From assembly GCA_002305235.1 (NCBI GenBank), contig DBQL01000057.1, positions 20,242-27,900 of the forward strand: a DNA stretch of 7,659 nucleotides, given 5' to 3'. Every line of letters begins with the position of its first letter. Position 1 is the first letter of the stretch. The translations under genes were made by a program, and so were the position numbers. Shown one piece after another: positions 6,727 through 7,659 of this stretch. Source of the DNA: Prevotella sp. UBA1395. GTDB lineage: Bacteria; Bacteroidota; Bacteroidia; Bacteroidales; Bacteroidaceae. The notes under the pieces are model-generated. The model ran no database searches. It was not told the DNA's origin and saw only the letters and a program-made list of their open reading frames with translations.

Positions 6727-6746
6727 CACGCCACCGCACGCCACCG
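6727..6746. repeat. Exact 10 bp direct repeat
   Basis: CACGCCACCG occurs twice without a gap, at 6727-6736 and 6737-6746. It sits inside the G+C-rich structured part of the gene-free region. It could be slippage or part of a longer dispersed repeat. Confidence 0.6.
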
Positions 6747-6949
6747 AGACAAGTGCCGAGCGCATGCGGCGAGACACCGACAGGCGTGCCGGCAGCGCGA
6801 AAAAATGTTGTTGAAATAATCGGAAAAAACGCTTACCAAGATGCCTCGCGCCGGCCATCGCGCCCGCTTCAGGTGGAAAATCGAGGAAAAACAATGGTTT
6901 CACAAACGGCTACAAACCAACAACTTGTAAAATATTGACAAACCGACGC

Positions 6950-7015
6950 CTTGCGATTGCTATCTTTTCGCGTCGCGATTGCTATCTTTTCACGTCGCGA
7001 TGACTATCTTTTCAC
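6950..7015. repeat. Three tandem 22 bp units
   Basis: Units lie at 6950-6971, 6972-6993 and 6994-7015. On the + strand each reads approximately GTCGCGATTGC followed by TATCTTTTCAC. Unit 1 differs at the first few bases (CTTGCG) and ends CGC, unit 3 has GATGAC in place of GATTGC, and the 9-base core CTATCTTTT is kept in all three. Units 2 and 3 contain the palindrome TCGCGA. A degenerate fourth start (GACTCG) follows at 7016. The array is neither in a coding frame nor CRISPR-like, because there are no spacers. Confidence 0.85.
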
Positions 7016-7221
7016 GACTCGAAAAGAGCCGTTTCCGGTCTGGAAAAAACGAGATGGGCCGACGAAAACGGCATTTTTGAGAGCAAAAGCCGACAGAAAA
7101 GGAGTAGCGACGACAATATTTTCACTCCCGAAGGCCTACGCCGTCACTTTTTGACAAGACAAATTGGGCTGTGAAAATTCAGAATAATCATGACAAAACG
7201 AGATGTCCCTCACCGTTCCGG

Positions 7222-7626
7222 TCATGGTTCGGCCTGCCGCCGGCGTATCACCCTCACCGTGCCGCAAAGGGCATCATAGCGCACCTGAAGAGAGTCGCGC
7301 CTCACCCGCAGCCGGTTTTTCTCGCCCAAATCGGTGGCGCGCGCATGGGCCGCGATGGTGGCTTGCAGGGCCGAGTCGGTACGCGCGATGTCGGCCTGCG
7401 TCATCACCAGCGAGGCCTCCTGCCATATCTTGAGTGCCCGTTGGCGCGATTCCACCGCGCCGGGATGCTTGGCACGCAACTCCCTGATGGCCATGAGCGT
7501 GCGCGAATAGTCCTTGCGCTGATAAAGAGAGTCTATGCGGTGCATGAGCGCACCGGCCTTCTGGTCTTCGGTCTGCCGGCAAGACACCATGAAAATCAGT
7601 GCCAGCAATGGGATGAACGTTCTCAT
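7222..7626 (-). CDS. Small helical lipoprotein
   Basis: The 134-residue product has a short lipoprotein signal (MRTFIPLLALIFMVSC) with the lipidated cysteine at residue 16 and acidic residues soon after (RQTED). The rest is almost wholly helical and highly charged. Residues about 24-75 (ALMHRIDSLYQRKDYSRTLMAIRELRAKHP, then SRQRALKIWQEAS) look like a TPR-like helical hairpin. Residues about 76-118 have a heptad-like pattern (ADIARTDSALQATIAAH, and NRLRVRRDSLQVRYDAL) suggesting a coiled coil. It ends with a basic stretch, VRVIRRRQ. It resembles small hypothetical lipoproteins of Bacteroidales; I do not recognise a named function. Envelope location follows from the lipobox; surface exposure is unknown. 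The ATG is 8 bases past a -7-type box. It appears to be transcribed alone; no strong terminator follows. Confidence 0.8.
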   Translation of the reverse strand: MRTFIPLLALIFMVSCRQTEDQKAGALMHRIDSLYQRKDYSRTLMAIRELRAKHPGAVESRQRALKIWQEASLVMTQADIARTDSALQATIAAHARATDLGEKNRLRVRRDSLQVRYDALCGTVRVIRRRQAEP

Positions 7627-7634
7627 AACGACAA

Positions 7635-7642
7635 CAAAGTTA
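7635..7642 (-). promoter_or_regulatory. Bacteroidetes-type -7 box (TAACTTTG) for the small lipoprotein
   Basis: The octamer is identical to the one before the DUF1599-type gene and also stands exactly 8 bases before the ATG. The -33 element would lie at or just past the window's end and cannot be checked. Confidence 0.5.
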
Positions 7643-7659
7643 ATGAAAAATATCCATCT

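Larger units (their letters stand above)
6638..7221. other. Gene-free region of about 580 bases with repeats
   Basis: No reading frame here has protein-like composition on either strand; the frames at 6678-6938 (+) and 6951-7154 (+) are rich in R, P and K with no family pattern. The region is patchy. About 6700-6870 is G+C-rich with inverted repeats: CTCGGCA (6703-6709) with TGCCGAG (6754-6760), and CTGCCACGCC (6723-6732) with GGCGT...GGCAG (6783-6787, 6791-6795) over a three-base bulge. About 6890-6940 is A+T-rich. Then come three 22 bp tandem units (6950-7015) and runs of A between C/G-rich blocks. A small hairpin, GCCG (7058-7061) and CGGC (7069-7072), is followed by ATTTTT on the + strand. 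It separates the promoter of the minus-strand run from the 3' end of the lipoprotein gene. Confidence 0.6.

Noticed and set aside
6935..6966. TTGACA followed after 17 bases by TGCTAT, resembling a sigma70 promoter on the + strand
   Set aside because: Bacteroidetes promoters do not follow the E. coli -35/-10 pattern, the -10 matches at only 3 of 6 positions, and no gene follows on the + strand.
6961..7012. TATCTTTT in each 22 bp unit, one base from the -7 consensus TAnnTTTG
   Set aside because: The final G is missing in all three units and no TTG or TTTG lies 19-21 bases upstream of any of them.
6950..7015. CRISPR array
   Set aside because: Units are directly adjacent with no unique spacers, and no cas gene is present.
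6678..7154. Open frames of 86 and 67 codons on the + strand in the gene-free region
   Set aside because: Composition is rich in R, P and K with no domain pattern, they cross the repeat array, and no start signal is visible.

Overview
The window looks like a chromosomal segment from a member of the Bacteroidales, most likely Prevotella or a close relative. The evidence is the protein families (BT_3928-type DoxX protein, double DUF1599 protein, SPOR protein, acid-rich lipoprotein signals), the near absence of Shine-Dalgarno sequences, and several promoter-like boxes of the Bacteroidetes type (TAnnTTTG, with TTG or TTTG about 20 bases upstream). Genus is inferred from general resemblance; no rRNA or other marker is present.

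Layout from left to right. (1) A small secreted protein with MORN/YwqK-like repeats is encoded on the + strand (66-578). It is followed by an AT-rich trailer with four tandem 22-23 bp units (650-739) and a strong hairpin terminator (765-797). (2) Seven genes follow on the - strand, transcribed right to left: a duplicated DUF1599-type protein (6616-6074), a DoxX-like membrane protein with a thioredoxin-like C-terminal domain (6016-4595), tpiA (4556-3795), a secreted SPOR protein (3619-2915), folE (2850-2269), a lipoprotein (2269-1664) and an exodeoxyribonuclease III family nuclease (1659-856). A hairpin and a promoter-like pair of boxes lie between tpiA and the SPOR gene, so the run is probably two transcription units, or one with an internal processing or attenuation point. 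(3) About 600 bases without a credible gene (6638-7221) hold three 22 bp tandem units and G+C-rich inverted and direct repeats. (4) A small helical lipoprotein is encoded on the - strand at the right edge (7626-7222).

The central genes are mostly housekeeping: glycolysis (tpiA), the first step of pterin synthesis (folE), DNA repair (the nuclease), envelope and septum biology (SPOR, DoxX-like, lipoprotein) and possibly nucleotide metabolism (DUF1599). Their grouping is, as far as I recall, a recurring Bacteroidetes neighbourhood rather than a dedicated pathway. I see no defence island, CRISPR array, transposase, tRNA or rRNA. The least explained sequence is noncoding: two unrelated tandem arrays of the same period, and two genes whose promoter box sits only 8 bases before the ATG, which predicts almost leaderless transcripts.
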